NCBI GenBank assembly: GCA_024640085.1
Contig: JAHEFR010000072.1
Location: 1-64,000 of the forward strand
Direction of reading: 5' to 3'
From: Gammaproteobacteria bacterium
GTDB lineage: Bacteria > Pseudomonadota > Gammaproteobacteria > Steroidobacterales > XN24
DNA length: 64,000 nucleotides
In this document: positions 29,917-38,866 of the stretch, in pieces
How positions within the stretch are numbered: position 1 is the stretch's first letter
Layout of the letters: the number at the start of each line of letters is the position of its first letter
Position numbers and translations under genes: made by a program
Notes under the pieces: generated by a model
What the model saw: the letters and a program-made list of their open reading frames with translations, nothing else
Database searches by the model: none
Told to the model about the DNA's origin: nothing

Positions 29917-30188
29917 GCTTCTTGGGGACAGGTCACGATAAGTTACTGATTGCATTTGATTTGAATCGGCATTATCGGCAGTGCCTTGCCCCTAAACACG
30001 GCATTTTGGGGCCGAAAACACCCTTCTAAGCGACTAAGACTAGGCGCGCCGGCAATCGCCCGAGTCTAGCCGATACGTTAGGAGTGCTTTTTGGGGCCCG
30101 AAAACACGCATATAAGTGCCGCGCGGCGCCCCAAGGGTCCCCTAGATTCAGGCATTTCAGCTATACAGTGAGGTCCGACCCCACGCCG
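29917..30188. repeat. Degenerate-repeat tract after the lipocalin-like gene
   Basis: Two imperfect direct repeats, TTTTGGGGCCGAAAACAC (from 30004) and TTTTGGGGCCCGAAAACAC (from 30089), each followed by a C/A-T-rich TAAG. A GGGGACAGGTCACG start at 29928 resembles the head of the 15435/18818 repeats. No ORF is supported. Confidence 0.45.
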
Positions 30189-30394
30189 TCACGGAAGATT
30201 GGTCAGTTGGACGAAATCCCTGTCGATGATGACGATGTGCCCCACGCCGGCGCGGGCCAGCAGATCCGCGGCGACGCTGCCGAGGGCGCCGCAGCCGAGC
30301 ACCATGGCCGTGGATTCGAGAAGTCGTCGCTGCCCGCTTCCCCGAAACCAAGCGGGAGCATCTGGCGGTGGTGGCAGGTGAGGTCGTAGCTCAT
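30189..30394 (-). pseudogene. ThiF/MoeB/HesA-family adenylyltransferase fragment
   Basis: An N-terminal fragment of an E1-like enzyme. MSYDLTCHHRQMLPLGFGEAG starts at 30394 in one frame; after a frameshift near 30330 the adjacent frame reads LESTAMVLGCGALGSVAADL, then LARAGVGHIVIIDRDFVQLT and NLP before a stop at 30189-30191. The nucleotide-binding GCGALGS and the IDRDFVQLTNL aspartate motif identify the family. The remaining two thirds, including the catalytic Cys region, are missing, so this is a decayed remnant. Confidence 0.75.
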
Positions 30395-30597
30395 CGCTGC
30401 GACGTTACCATGATGGGAAGCGTTCGCTGAGAGCGGGCCGCATTTCTCCGGTCGTCACGCCGGAAGGCGGCCGCGCGGGGCTCACTGCGGGGTTGCGGCG
30501 CTTCTCGGGTTTCTCTCGGAATTCTCTCGGGACACCAGTTGGCAAGCTCGCGTACGGTTCATCGGCCCCCGATATCCGGAAGCCGAGGAGGAGGGTT
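30395..30597. other. Intergenic tract before the 216-aa exported protein
   Basis: About 200 bp with no supported gene. A GGAGGAGGG ribosome site lies directly before 30598. Confidence 0.35.
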
Positions 30598-31248
30598 ATG
30601 TCAAATAGAAGTGCTGCAATCGTCCGGGCATGGCAGCGGATCCGGCCACGAATGACGGTCTGGGCGTTTGGCGTCCGTGTAACAGCGATCGCTTTGGGGC
30701 TGATGCTGGTCGGCACATCGAGCGTCCTGGCGGATGTCGGTGCATACAGCGCAAGTCAGTTGCGGGGGGAATGGATATGGTCCGGAATGGTGAAGTTCGC
30801 TGCGCCGATACCGGTTCCGGCCCTGCACATCGATGACGCGCCGCCGCATACCCAGGTAGACCCGGGCCAGGTAGTCGGGATCTGGGGGACGCTGCTTGGC
30901 ATGATGAAGTTCGACGGCAACGGCCACGTCACAAACGAGGACGTATTCAAGGCCGGCGAACTCCAGCCGTTACCCCCTTTCCCGATCCCGTTCCTTCCGC
31001 CGTTCCCGGAAATCTACCAGGGAACGTACGAGGTGAGTGCCAACGGGGTTGTCGACATGCTGCTTTCCGGTCGGGATCCGAACAGCCCGGAAGGACAGGT
31101 GGACTTCCAGATGGACATGCATTGCCTGTTGAATCGCCGTCCGCCGGAGATGACCTGCGTCATCAGCAGGTTTCTGACCTTCGCCGTCGATCCAAACGGC
31201 TACCATGCACCAATCACCGGCGTACTCAACTTCAGCAAGCGGAGATAA
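30598..31248 (+). CDS. Exported protein of unknown function
   Basis: 216 residues. A signal sequence (VTAIALGLMLVGTSSVLA) follows a basic N-terminus. The mature part has beta strands (GTYEVSANGVVDMLLSG; PEMTCVISRFLTFAVDP), a WTLLGMMKFDGNGH-like segment and a Pro-rich stretch (LPPFPIPFLPPFPE). GGAGGAGGG stands 3 nt before the ATG, giving a firm start; the frame opens at 30493 but without a signal. I do not recognise the family. Confidence 0.65.
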   Translation: MSNRSAAIVRAWQRIRPRMTVWAFGVRVTAIALGLMLVGTSSVLADVGAYSASQLRGEWIWSGMVKFAAPIPVPALHIDDAPPHTQVDPGQVVGIWGTLLGMMKFDGNGHVTNEDVFKAGELQPLPPFPIPFLPPFPEIYQGTYEVSANGVVDMLLSGRDPNSPEGQVDFQMDMHCLLNRRPPEMTCVISRFLTFAVDPNGYHAPITGVLNFSKRR

Positions 31249-31366
31249 GAAACGTGCCGGGGCCAGGCCATGGAGGGCCCGGCCGCGCCCCCCGTCCCGG
31301 TTGCCTTGCTGGAACCTCGTTCTGGGGCTGATCCGCCCATCCGGGTTTCCACTGCATCGTAATGGG

Positions 31367-31395
31367 CGTGTCCGGAAACGCTGACCCGGAACACG
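31367..31395 (+). promoter_or_regulatory. Imperfect inverted repeat upstream of the CadC-like gene
   Basis: CGTGTCCGG (31367-31375) and CCGGAACACG (31386-31395) pair with a single bulged A. It lies 80 bp before the regulator start and could be an operator or leader hairpin. No promoter hexamers are clear. Confidence 0.3.
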
Positions 31396-31474
31396 CGGCG
31401 ATTCCCGTCCGACACCTTCTGATACACTGCCAGATGTCAGACTTCGTCGTGATTGGAACAGCCGGATCAGCGAT

Positions 31475-33820
31475 TTGCGGGGCGATTTCCGACTTGGGGA
31501 GTGGCTCGTACGGCCCAGTGTCAATCGCATTGAGGGGCCGCGGGGAACGATCGGGGTCACACCACGTGCCATGGCGGTTCTCGTGCGGCTGGCGGACGAG
31601 CGCGGCGAAGTCGTGACCAAGCGTCAACTGCTGGACGATATATGGGGCGAGGCTGTCGTCACCGAGGATGCGCTGACACAGGCCATCGTCGAGTTGCGAA
31701 AGGCGTTTGGTGACCGGGCGCTGAATGCCAGAGTCATCGAGACCATCCGGCGGGTCGGTTTCCGGCTGCTGCCGCCGGTTCGGACGGCCGGAATGCCGCT
31801 CCCGGCCCCGCCCGCCACACCGCCCGGCATCCGACCACTGTGGCGGGACGCCAGGATATGGATTGCCTTCGTCGCCCTTGGGTTCCTGGCGGTGGCGTTC
31901 ACGATGTTCGGGAAAGATCCCGGTCCCCCGCGTCGGCCCGTAAATTCCGTCGCCGTAATCCCCTTTGCCAATCTGAATGATGATCCGGAGCTGGAGTATT
32001 TCAGCGACGGACTGAGCGAAGAACTACTGAACCGGATTGCGAACCTCCCGGACCTCAGGGTGCCCGCACGGACGTCCGCCTTCTCGTTCAAGGGCCGGGA
32101 CATGGATGTGAGGGAGATTGGACGACGACTCGGCGTCGACTCCGTTCTGGAGGGCAGCGTCCGACGATTTCAGGGGCGCGTTCGGGTCACGGCACAGCTC
32201 GTCGATGCCGACGACGGCCTCCACATCTGGTCCGACACGTACGATCGGCCGTTGACTGACATTTTCTCGATCCAGGAAGACATCGCGCGATCCATTGCCG
32301 ACGCACTGAAACTCCAATTGAACCCGGAACAGCTTGCCCGCCTGAAGAAGCCCCCGCCCACCCGCCTCGATGCCTACGATTACTACATGCTGGGAGAATT
32401 CCACTTCCGGCAACGAGAGAACCTCGGGACACCCGACGCCTGGCTCGAACGCGCCCGGGGGTACTATCGGAACGCCCTGGAGCTCGACCCGGATTTCGCC
32501 GCTGCGTACGTGGGCATCGCCAAGACTTGCCTGCCGCTGCTGTGGTCCGTGCGGGCCGATACGTTCGATGATTCCATGGCGCGGGCACAGCAGGCCATCG
32601 ACACGGCACTGCGTCTCGACCCCGACTCGGCAGATGCGTATACGGTCCTGGCGTGGATACGCAATAACCGCTTTGACCACGGCGGTGTCGCGCAGGCCGC
32701 ACGCAAGGCCCTGGAGATCAACCCGAATGACGTTGAAGCGATGTTCCGCCTGGCACAGGCCGAGGAAAACCAGGGCCACTTCGCTCCCGCGCTCGAACTC
32801 TACCGGCGTCAGCTGGAACTCGATCCGCTGAATCCCGATAGTGTGCAGTCGACCGCCGATCGCCTGGCGGCTCTTGGGCAGCGTGACGAGGCGGTATCGA
32901 ACCTGCAGCGTTTGTTCGGCGACAACATCGACGATGCGTGGCCGGTGGTGCCCATTGCCATTCAGTACGGCCGATACGATGAGGCAGTGCGCATTGCCGG
33001 ACAGCGGACCGACGAGTTATTCCGGGCCGCCCAACTGGCCCGGGCCTGGGCGATACTGGGTGATCGAGAGCTCGCGGAGGCTTGGTTTGAACGGGCGCGG
33101 GCGAGCCACTCCTTCGGATATACGGTCCCGATTCCGGACGTGTTCATCAGGCTCGGACGGGTTGACGAGCTGGTTGCCTTCACACGGCAGGCCATGGAGG
33201 CGCAGGCCATGCCGCGCGACAGGCCGCTGTCTCCAGCGCAGTTTCAGCTTCTCACCGTGGCGGCAGTGGCCCAGACGCTGACCGGGAACTTCGGCGAGGC
33301 TATCCGCTACTGGGAATGGCGGTTGGAGTACGAGCAGGTCCGGCTGCTTGGCAACCCGGACGAGTACATCTCGGCGCTGACATTCCTCGCGTACGCCTAT
33401 CATGAAACCGGCGATCAGGAACGTAGCAGAAATTTACTGTCAGCTGCTTTGGAGGTGGCCGAAAGTGCGCGAGAGCAGGGCATCGCCGGCTATCCGCCAC
33501 TGACCATCGCCGTCGCCCGGCTACACGCCCAGCTAGGCGAGAGTGATGCGGCGCTCGACGCGCTCGACCAGGCCATTGCAGAGGGATGGCGGGATTATTA
33601 CGGCGAAACTGCCTTGCCCATGTGGCAGAGTCTCCAGCCGGACGCCGGATACCAGGATCGTCTGGCTCGCGTTCGAGCCGACCTCGAATCGATGAGAGAG
33701 CAGGCGCGGCGCAATGGCTGGGCGGTTTTCCCTGAGGCCGCTGTTCTAATCTGGCCGTCGTTACAGCGGCCGCCGCCAGGCGCTAGGCCGCCCGCGCGAA
33801 TCGCGGCAGATCGAATCTGA
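31475..33820 (+). CDS. CadC-type transmembrane regulator with TolB-like and TPR domains
   Basis: 781 residues. An OmpR-type winged helix lies at residues 1-105 (GVTPRAMAVLVRLADERGEVVT; RVIETIRRVGFRLLPPV). A single TM helix follows (IWIAFVALGFLAVAFTMFG, about 127-145), then a TolB-like/FlgO-type domain (SVAVIPFANLNDDPELEYFS; VDSVLEGSVRRFQGRVRVTA), and TPR repeats fill the rest. Such one-component regulators bind DNA in the cytoplasm and sense on the periplasmic side. The start is a TTG at 31475; no in-frame ATG is nearby. Its 3' end overlaps the convergent histidine kinase gene by 38 bp. Confidence 0.85.
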   Translation: MRGDFRLGEWLVRPSVNRIEGPRGTIGVTPRAMAVLVRLADERGEVVTKRQLLDDIWGEAVVTEDALTQAIVELRKAFGDRALNARVIETIRRVGFRLLPPVRTAGMPLPAPPATPPGIRPLWRDARIWIAFVALGFLAVAFTMFGKDPGPPRRPVNSVAVIPFANLNDDPELEYFSDGLSEELLNRIANLPDLRVPARTSAFSFKGRDMDVREIGRRLGVDSVLEGSVRRFQGRVRVTAQLVDADDGLHIWSDTYDRPLTDIFSIQEDIARSIADALKLQLNPEQLARLKKPPPTRLDAYDYYMLGEFHFRQRENLGTPDAWLERARGYYRNALELDPDFAAAYVGIAKTCLPLLWSVRADTFDDSMARAQQAIDTALRLDPDSADAYTVLAWIRNNRFDHGGVAQAARKALEINPNDVEAMFRLAQAEENQGHFAPALELYRRQLELDPLNPDSVQSTADRLAALGQRDEAVSNLQRLFGDNIDDAWPVVPIAIQYGRYDEAVRIAGQRTDELFRAAQLARAWAILGDRELAEAWFERARASHSFGYTVPIPDVFIRLGRVDELVAFTRQAMEAQAMPRDRPLSPAQFQLLTVAAVAQTLTGNFGEAIRYWEWRLEYEQVRLLGNPDEYISALTFLAYAYHETGDQERSRNLLSAALEVAESAREQGIAGYPPLTIAVARLHAQLGESDAALDALDQAIAEGWRDYYGETALPMWQSLQPDAGYQDRLARVRADLESMREQARRNGWAVFPEAAVLIWPSLQRPPPGARPPARIAADRI

Positions 33821-35267
33821 AGACCGTACCGCGGCGTTCCTGGCTCATGACCACGATCTCGCTGCCGTGCAGTTCGAGTATCCGCTTGGCGATTGCGAGC
33901 CCCAGTCCCATGGACCCGTTGCCGTCCGGTGCCCCCGCGCCGGCCTTATAGAAGCGATCAAAGACCCGCGGCAGATCCTCGCTCGTGATTCCGGGACCGG
34001 TGTCGGCGACAGAGACGCCTACGCCCGCCCTGGATCGCTGCACGGCGATGGAGACCTCGCCACCCTCGGGGGTGTACTTGAGCGCATTGCCGACCAGGTT
34101 CTCCAGAACCCTCTGGATGAGACTGATGTCGGCATACACCGAGACCGCTTCCTGGGGCGGCTCGAGGCTAAGGGACACTCGGCCCTCTTGCGCCTGCAAC
34201 TCAAATTCCTGGACAACGTCCTGGATCAGTTCGGTGAGGGAAAACTCCTCGAATTCCGGCGTAACCCGGCTGGCGTCCAGCATGGCGAGCTCGAACAGAT
34301 TCTGTATCAGTCGGCCCAGATGGGAGGCGTGTTTGCGCGCGATGTCGAGGTACTGTCGGCGGGTCTGCGGATCCAGCGTGTCGTCCTTGATGAAAAGGGT
34401 CTCGATGTAGCCCTGCATGGTCGCCAGCGGCGTGCGGAGATCGTGGGAGATGTTGGTGACGAGTTCACGCCGGAGCCGGTCGTTCTCCTGCAGGCTGGCG
34501 AGCTGCCGCTGGATCGTGGTCGCCATCGCATGGCAGGCGTTCCGGACCTGATCGATCTCGTCCTTCGGCTTGCCGGCGGCCGCTACCGGATCATCGGACT
34601 CGAATTTGTCATCCGTGAAGCTGGTAACGTCCGCGGTCAGCCGGCGGAGCCTGCGGGTGAGCAGCGAAAAGACGAGCGTCCCGGCCACAAATGCGGCCAG
34701 CACGAGCAGCAGTATGGCGGCGGCGACCATTCGCTGCATGTCGCTGCCGGCCACCTGAACGGCGACGGCCTTGTAGTGCGAGCCGCCGAGGACGACATAC
34801 AGATACCCGGCGTGTCTGTCGGGGTCTCCCTGATCAGGAACGGGGAACGCCGAGAATACCTTGCGGGTCGACGGGTCGCGTGGATCCACGCCCTTGATCG
34901 GCAGAGGACGCGATTCCGACAACAGGTCTCGTATCGGAGCAATGTCGATTTGATCGACCTGCACGTCCCCGGGCGGGAAAGCATCCGCGAGGATCCTGCC
35001 GTCCGGGTCCAACAGATAGATTTCCGCCGTCGGGTTGATGACCATCGCGCGGTTGGCGAGCTCCGTCAACGTGTCGTCGTTGACCCTGCCGTCACTGATC
35101 AGGGGTTTGGCGTTGACGACATACATGGCCAGGGAGGAGTTGAGCCGCTGACTCAACTCTTCGTAATACATCCGCACGCTGTACCGGTCGATCAGGTAGA
35201 AGGCGCTGCCCAGCAGCACCACGATCACCAGCATCGCGACCGAAAGTCTGTAGTGCAGATGTTTCAC
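33783..35267 (-). CDS. Sensor histidine kinase
   Basis: 494 residues. TM1 (SVAMLVIVVLLGSAFYLI), a periplasmic sensor region of about 165 residues (EIYLLDPDGRILADAFPPGD), TM2 (MVAAAILLLVLAAFVAGTLVF), a HAMP-like linker, HisKA with NISHDLRTPLATMQGYIETL (phospho-His), and HATPase with N (ENLVGNALKYTPEGG), G1 (VADTGPGI) and G2 (GLGLAI) boxes. The GTG at 35267 overlaps the stop of the response-regulator gene (GTGA), so the pair is translationally coupled; an ATG at 35318 lies inside the regulator gene. Confidence 0.9.
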   Translation of the reverse strand: MKHLHYRLSVAMLVIVVLLGSAFYLIDRYSVRMYYEELSQRLNSSLAMYVVNAKPLISDGRVNDDTLTELANRAMVINPTAEIYLLDPDGRILADAFPPGDVQVDQIDIAPIRDLLSESRPLPIKGVDPRDPSTRKVFSAFPVPDQGDPDRHAGYLYVVLGGSHYKAVAVQVAGSDMQRMVAAAILLLVLAAFVAGTLVFSLLTRRLRRLTADVTSFTDDKFESDDPVAAAGKPKDEIDQVRNACHAMATTIQRQLASLQENDRLRRELVTNISHDLRTPLATMQGYIETLFIKDDTLDPQTRRQYLDIARKHASHLGRLIQNLFELAMLDASRVTPEFEEFSLTELIQDVVQEFELQAQEGRVSLSLEPPQEAVSVYADISLIQRVLENLVGNALKYTPEGGEVSIAVQRSRAGVGVSVADTGPGITSEDLPRVFDRFYKAGAGAPDGNGSMGLGLAIAKRILELHGSEIVVMSQERRGTVFRFDLPRFARAA

Positions 35268-36034
35268 GAGCCGGGATGTCCCGCCGCCGGCGAGCGCATC
35301 TTGTACCCGACGCCCCACACCGTGACGATGCGCTCGGGGTGGGCAGGATCGTCCTCGATCTTGGCGCGCAGCCGGTTGATATGGGAATTTACCGTGTGCT
35401 CATAGCCGGCGTGACCATATCCCCAGACGCTGTCGAGCAATTCCGCACGGCGGAAAACACGGCCCGGATTTCTGGCAAAGTGAAACAGCAGGTCGAATTC
35501 TTTCGCCGTCAGTTCGACCGGCCTGTCTCGCACGGTCGCGTTGCGTGTGGCGGGATTGATAGTGAGCTCGCCCACACGGACCTTTCGTTGCAATCGGGCT
35601 GGTTCGTCCACGGTCAAACGGGCACGTCGCAGGATGGCTTTGACACGTGCCGTCAGCTCCAGGACGCTGAACGGCTTAGTCACATAGTCGTCAGCGCCAA
35701 GCTCCAGTCCGAGGATCCGGTCGAGTTCCGAGGACTTGGAGGTCAGCATCAGGACGGGCACGGTCTGCGAGTTCTGGCGGACGCGCCGGCAGATCTCCAG
35801 GCCATCAGTCCCAGGCAATCGCAGATCCAGGATGATGAGATCCCACGTTTTGTTGATCGCCTCGCGCAGCCCCGCATTGCCGTCCGATGCGATGGTGACT
35901 GCGTACTCGAGATCACGGAGGTGCAATCGAATCAGGTTCGCGATGTCACGCTCGTCCTCGATAACCAGAATCCTTTGCCTCACCGCCAGGTTTCCGTTGC
36001 CCGCCCCATTGCTCTTGTAGACCGGAGAAACCAT
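35264..36034 (-). CDS. OmpR-family response regulator
   Basis: 256 residues. The receiver domain has the acidic pair IEDE, phospho-acceptor Asp in LIILDLRLPGTDG, Thr in MLTSKSS and Lys in YVTKPFS. A C-terminal winged helix follows (ELTAKEFDLLFHFARNPGRV; EHTVNSHINRLRAKIEDDP; VTVWGVGYKM). It is first in an operon with the kinase. The true start could be a few codons inside, near the GTG before RQRILVIEDE. Confidence 0.92.
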   Translation of the reverse strand: MVSPVYKSNGAGNGNLAVRQRILVIEDERDIANLIRLHLRDLEYAVTIASDGNAGLREAINKTWDLIILDLRLPGTDGLEICRRVRQNSQTVPVLMLTSKSSELDRILGLELGADDYVTKPFSVLELTARVKAILRRARLTVDEPARLQRKVRVGELTINPATRNATVRDRPVELTAKEFDLLFHFARNPGRVFRRAELLDSVWGYGHAGYEHTVNSHINRLRAKIEDDPAHPERIVTVWGVGYKMRSPAAGHPGS

Positions 36035-36061
36035 CTGTTTATGACACGTTGGTCCAGTGGG

Positions 36062-36109
36062 GCGCCGTCGCCCTGGCGGCCCCTCCGAGTCTCGGCAAGG
36101 CGACGGCGC
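36062..36109 (-). terminator. Long-loop hairpin between the exported protein and the two-component genes
   Basis: GCGCCGTCGCC (36062-36072) and GGCGACGGCGC (36099-36109) form a perfect 11-bp stem with a 26-nt loop. It lies downstream of the gene ending at 36139 and just upstream of the response regulator. No T-run. Confidence 0.4.
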
Positions 36110-36138
36110 TCCGTTGTCGGGGTCTGGGATTCAGCGTG

Positions 36139-36495
36139 TCACAGAACACTGCGACCTGGGCCAGGCGGGGGATACAGGAGAAACGCGCCGCCGTCGTCCA
36201 TGTAACCGTTGGGGTTGGCGTCGAGCCACCACCGACCGCCGGGGTAGCCCCAGTCGCCGGGGCCGTATTCGGTGGCAAGCCCCGAGGGGCCCACGCCAGG
36301 CTTCAGCTCCTGGAAACACCCATGAAACGGCAGGTCGGCGAGCACAATCGAGTCATAGGACAGACCCTGGGACCCGACATACACGACCGGTCCGGTTCCA
36401 CGGCCAGTCTCCCGGTCCTTCGCCATGGCGTTCGCGGGCAGGGCCATGGCCGTAGCAGTCCATCCCGCCGCCAACAGGAAATTCTTCAGTTTCAT
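36139..36495 (-). CDS. Small exported protein of unknown function
   Basis: 118 residues. Signal peptide MKLKNFLLAAGWTATAMALP-NAMA, then a short Gly/Pro/Trp-rich mature part (GPVVYVGSQGLSYDSIVLAD; YGPGDWGYPGGRWWLDANPN; FLLYPPPGPGRS). The DANPNGYMDD segment looks like a calcium-binding or dockerin-like turn, but only weakly. The regulator gene starts about 105 bp downstream on the same strand. Confidence 0.6.
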   Translation of the reverse strand: MKLKNFLLAAGWTATAMALPANAMAKDRETGRGTGPVVYVGSQGLSYDSIVLADLPFHGCFQELKPGVGPSGLATEYGPGDWGYPGGRWWLDANPNGYMDDGGAFLLYPPPGPGRSVL

Positions 36496-36784
36496 CGCAG
36501 CTCATCAACGGGTTGTCAGGAAGCCACCACGCTACCCGGGTCGGATCACGCAGATATCGCCCGAAGATCACGAAAGTCTCACATCCCCGCTATTGCCGAA
36601 CCCCGTTATTGGCAGGTTCAGGTCTGTCGGGGATACGTCTGTCCGGATGGGCCTCCGGGGCCGTCTGGCGGTCGGTCTGGTGTGTTCAGCCGGCTCCCTT
36701 CCCCCGGGGCGCAACCCGGTGTTTGCCGCTCGGCCCGTCATGGCCTAACCTGAATGGTTGTTGCGCAATAGCCGAGTCATCGTT

Positions 36785-37552
36785 ATGACCCACTGGATTC
36801 GATTTCTGCACGAGCGTGACGAACGCTTCGGTGTCCTGGAAGGAGAAAATATCGAACTCTTCCAAGGAGATATGTTCGAGGATCCCCGATCCACCGGCCA
36901 CACCGTCGGGCTCGAAGAAGTGAGCCTGCTGCCGCCGACCCGGCCGACCAAGATGGTCGGTCTGTGGAACAATTTTCACGCGGCGGCAGCGAAGAATGGG
37001 TGGGCCGTTCCCGAGGAGCCGCTCTACTTCATCAAGCCTCCCTCCTGTTTCCTCGCCAGCGGCGGGACGATCCGACGGCCCCCATCCTACGCCGGACGGG
37101 TTGTCTACGAGGGTGAGCTCGGCATCGTCATCGGCAGGACCTGCACCTCGGTCAGCGAGGAGCAGGCGGACGAGTACATCTTCGGCTATACATGTATTAA
37201 CGACGTGACCGCATTGCAGCTCATCAGCCAGGATCCGGCTTTCCCCCAATGGACCCGAGCCAAGAGTTTCGACACGTTCGGCCCGTTCGGCCCGGTAGCG
37301 ACTACCGGGCTCGACCCATCCGGGCTAACGGTAAAAACGCTGCTGAATGGCCGGGAGCGTCAGAATTACCCCGTGAGCGACATGATCTTTCCCCCGGCTG
37401 CTCTGGTGAGCAGGATCTCCCGCGACATGAGCCTGTGTCCGGGGGATGTCATCGCCTGCGGGACCTCCCTGGGGGTCCTGCCCATGAAGCCGGGATCCAC
37501 GGTCGAGGTCGTCATCGAGGGCATCGGGACCCTGAAGAACACGTTGGAGTGA
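36785..37552 (+). CDS. Fumarylacetoacetate hydrolase family protein
   Basis: 255 residues, cytoplasmic. Members hydrolyse, decarboxylate or isomerise 2-oxo-dicarboxylates at a divalent metal. Visible landmarks are KMVGLWNNFHAAA, YFIKPPSCFLASG, the metal-binding YEGELGIVIGRTC, DVTALQLISQDP, RAKSFDTFGPFGP, and the C-terminal CGTSLGVLPMKPG. The ATG at 36785 gives the family N-terminus (MTHWIRFLHE). It precedes the transporter and ligase genes on the same strand and probably processes a transported acid or its product. Confidence 0.88.
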   Translation: MTHWIRFLHERDERFGVLEGENIELFQGDMFEDPRSTGHTVGLEEVSLLPPTRPTKMVGLWNNFHAAAAKNGWAVPEEPLYFIKPPSCFLASGGTIRRPPSYAGRVVYEGELGIVIGRTCTSVSEEQADEYIFGYTCINDVTALQLISQDPAFPQWTRAKSFDTFGPFGPVATTGLDPSGLTVKTLLNGRERQNYPVSDMIFPPAALVSRISRDMSLCPGDVIACGTSLGVLPMKPGSTVEVVIEGIGTLKNTLE

Positions 37553-37835
37553 GGCCCCGGGGCAGGTCCCGGGGAAAGTCGTGTTACGGTTGAGAAAAGA
37601 CTAATATAAACAGCTAGCGTGCCTGACCCCGGGGCCGGACCGATGGGCCTCACGGGGGGGAACGCAGACGAGAAGAAGGAGCGGACACGGACCCTAAGTC
37701 GATCGGAATGGTGATCGCCGGGTGGACCGGGCCAGCGTACCCGGTAGCCAATGCACGGAGGACGAATCCGGATTGGCCATGCGGCGGGGTTGCGTTGTCT
37801 GTTTTGCGGCTCACTATGCCCAAGGAAGAAACGAG
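37553..37835. other. Gap before tctC with a possible promoter
   Basis: 283 bp. TATAAA at 37605-37610 could be a -10 box with a poor -35 near 37583. A CTGACCCCGGGG motif near 37623 echoes the palindrome behind katG. No ORF is supported. Confidence 0.35.
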
Positions 37836-38816
37836 ATGAAAACTTTAAAAATCATGGGGTTATCCAGCATCATATTCATGCTGTTCGCGGCCGCCTCGCT
37901 TACCAGCGTGGCGTATGGCGAAGACTGGACACCCCGGAAACCGATCGAATTCGTGATCATGGCCGGACCCGGGGGCGGCGCCGACAAGATGGCCCGCCTG
38001 ATGCAGACGATCGTGGAAAAGCACGATCTCTCGCCGCGGCCCTTGATCCCGGTCAACAAGGCCGGCGGCTCCGGCGCAGAGGCGCTCGTGTACCTGAAAG
38101 AGAAGACCGGTGACGACTACGTCATCATGGTCACGCTCAACAGCTTCTACACCACCCCGATCCGCCAGCCGGCGCTCGGCATCGACATCACTACGTTCAC
38201 GCCTATCGCCCGGATGGCAGAGGACACATTCCTGCTGTGGGTGAACAAGGATTCGGGCGTGACCAAGGTGGACGAGTTCGTCACCAAGGCCAAAGAGATG
38301 GGCAATGACTGGCAGATGGCCGGCACCGGGCGCGCCCAGGAGGACGAACTCCTGACCCGCTTCCTCAACCAGACCTATGGCCTGACGATGACTTACGTGC
38401 CCTTCAAGGGGGGCGGCGACGTGGCCAAGCAGCTTGCCGGCAATCACGTCAATTCCACGGTGAACAATCCGTCCGAGGCGCTAGGGTTCTACGAGGCGGG
38501 GACGGTGGTTCCGCTTGCGTCATTCACGCCCGAGCGGCTGCCCTTGTTCCCCGACACGCCCACTTTCAAGGAACTCGGCGTGGACCACAGTTACTACATG
38601 CAGCGGAGCGTGGTCGGGACGCCGGGCATGAGCCCCGAGGCCGCCGCCTTCTACCGGGATGTATTCAAGAAAGTCTACGACTCGGCGGAATGGCAGGAGT
38701 ACATGAAGACCAAGAGCCTGCAGGGCGCGTTCATCACCGGCGATGCGCTGATGGAATACTGGATCCGGCAGCGGGCCCAGCACGAGGAGTTGCTGTCCGA
38801 TCTCGGCGATATGTGA
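37836..38816 (+). CDS. Tripartite tricarboxylate transporter substrate-binding protein (TctC/Bug)
   Basis: Periplasmic receptor of a TTT system, 326 residues. Signal peptide IIFMLFAAASLTSVAYG, then PIEFVIMAGPGGGADKMARL, the standard phosphate/carboxylate-loop region, VNKAGGSGAEALVYL, and YVPFKGGGDVAKQLAGNHV. The ATG at 37836 has a purine-rich ribosome site and places the signal peptide correctly. tctB and tctA follow. The ligand is a carboxylate but cannot be named; the adjacent ligase hints at a short dicarboxylate. Confidence 0.92.
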   Translation: MKTLKIMGLSSIIFMLFAAASLTSVAYGEDWTPRKPIEFVIMAGPGGGADKMARLMQTIVEKHDLSPRPLIPVNKAGGSGAEALVYLKEKTGDDYVIMVTLNSFYTTPIRQPALGIDITTFTPIARMAEDTFLLWVNKDSGVTKVDEFVTKAKEMGNDWQMAGTGRAQEDELLTRFLNQTYGLTMTYVPFKGGGDVAKQLAGNHVNSTVNNPSEALGFYEAGTVVPLASFTPERLPLFPDTPTFKELGVDHSYYMQRSVVGTPGMSPEAAAFYRDVFKKVYDSAEWQEYMKTKSLQGAFITGDALMEYWIRQRAQHEELLSDLGDM

Positions 38817-38866
38817 CGGCTGACACCCGGCAAGCCTGCTGTAACCGGTAGGGAGGGCGCCTCGAC

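Noticed and set aside
33867-35405. 512-codon frame on the + strand opposite the histidine kinase
   Set aside because: The minus strand encodes a complete kinase with HisKA and HATPase motifs; the + frame is high-GC antisense.
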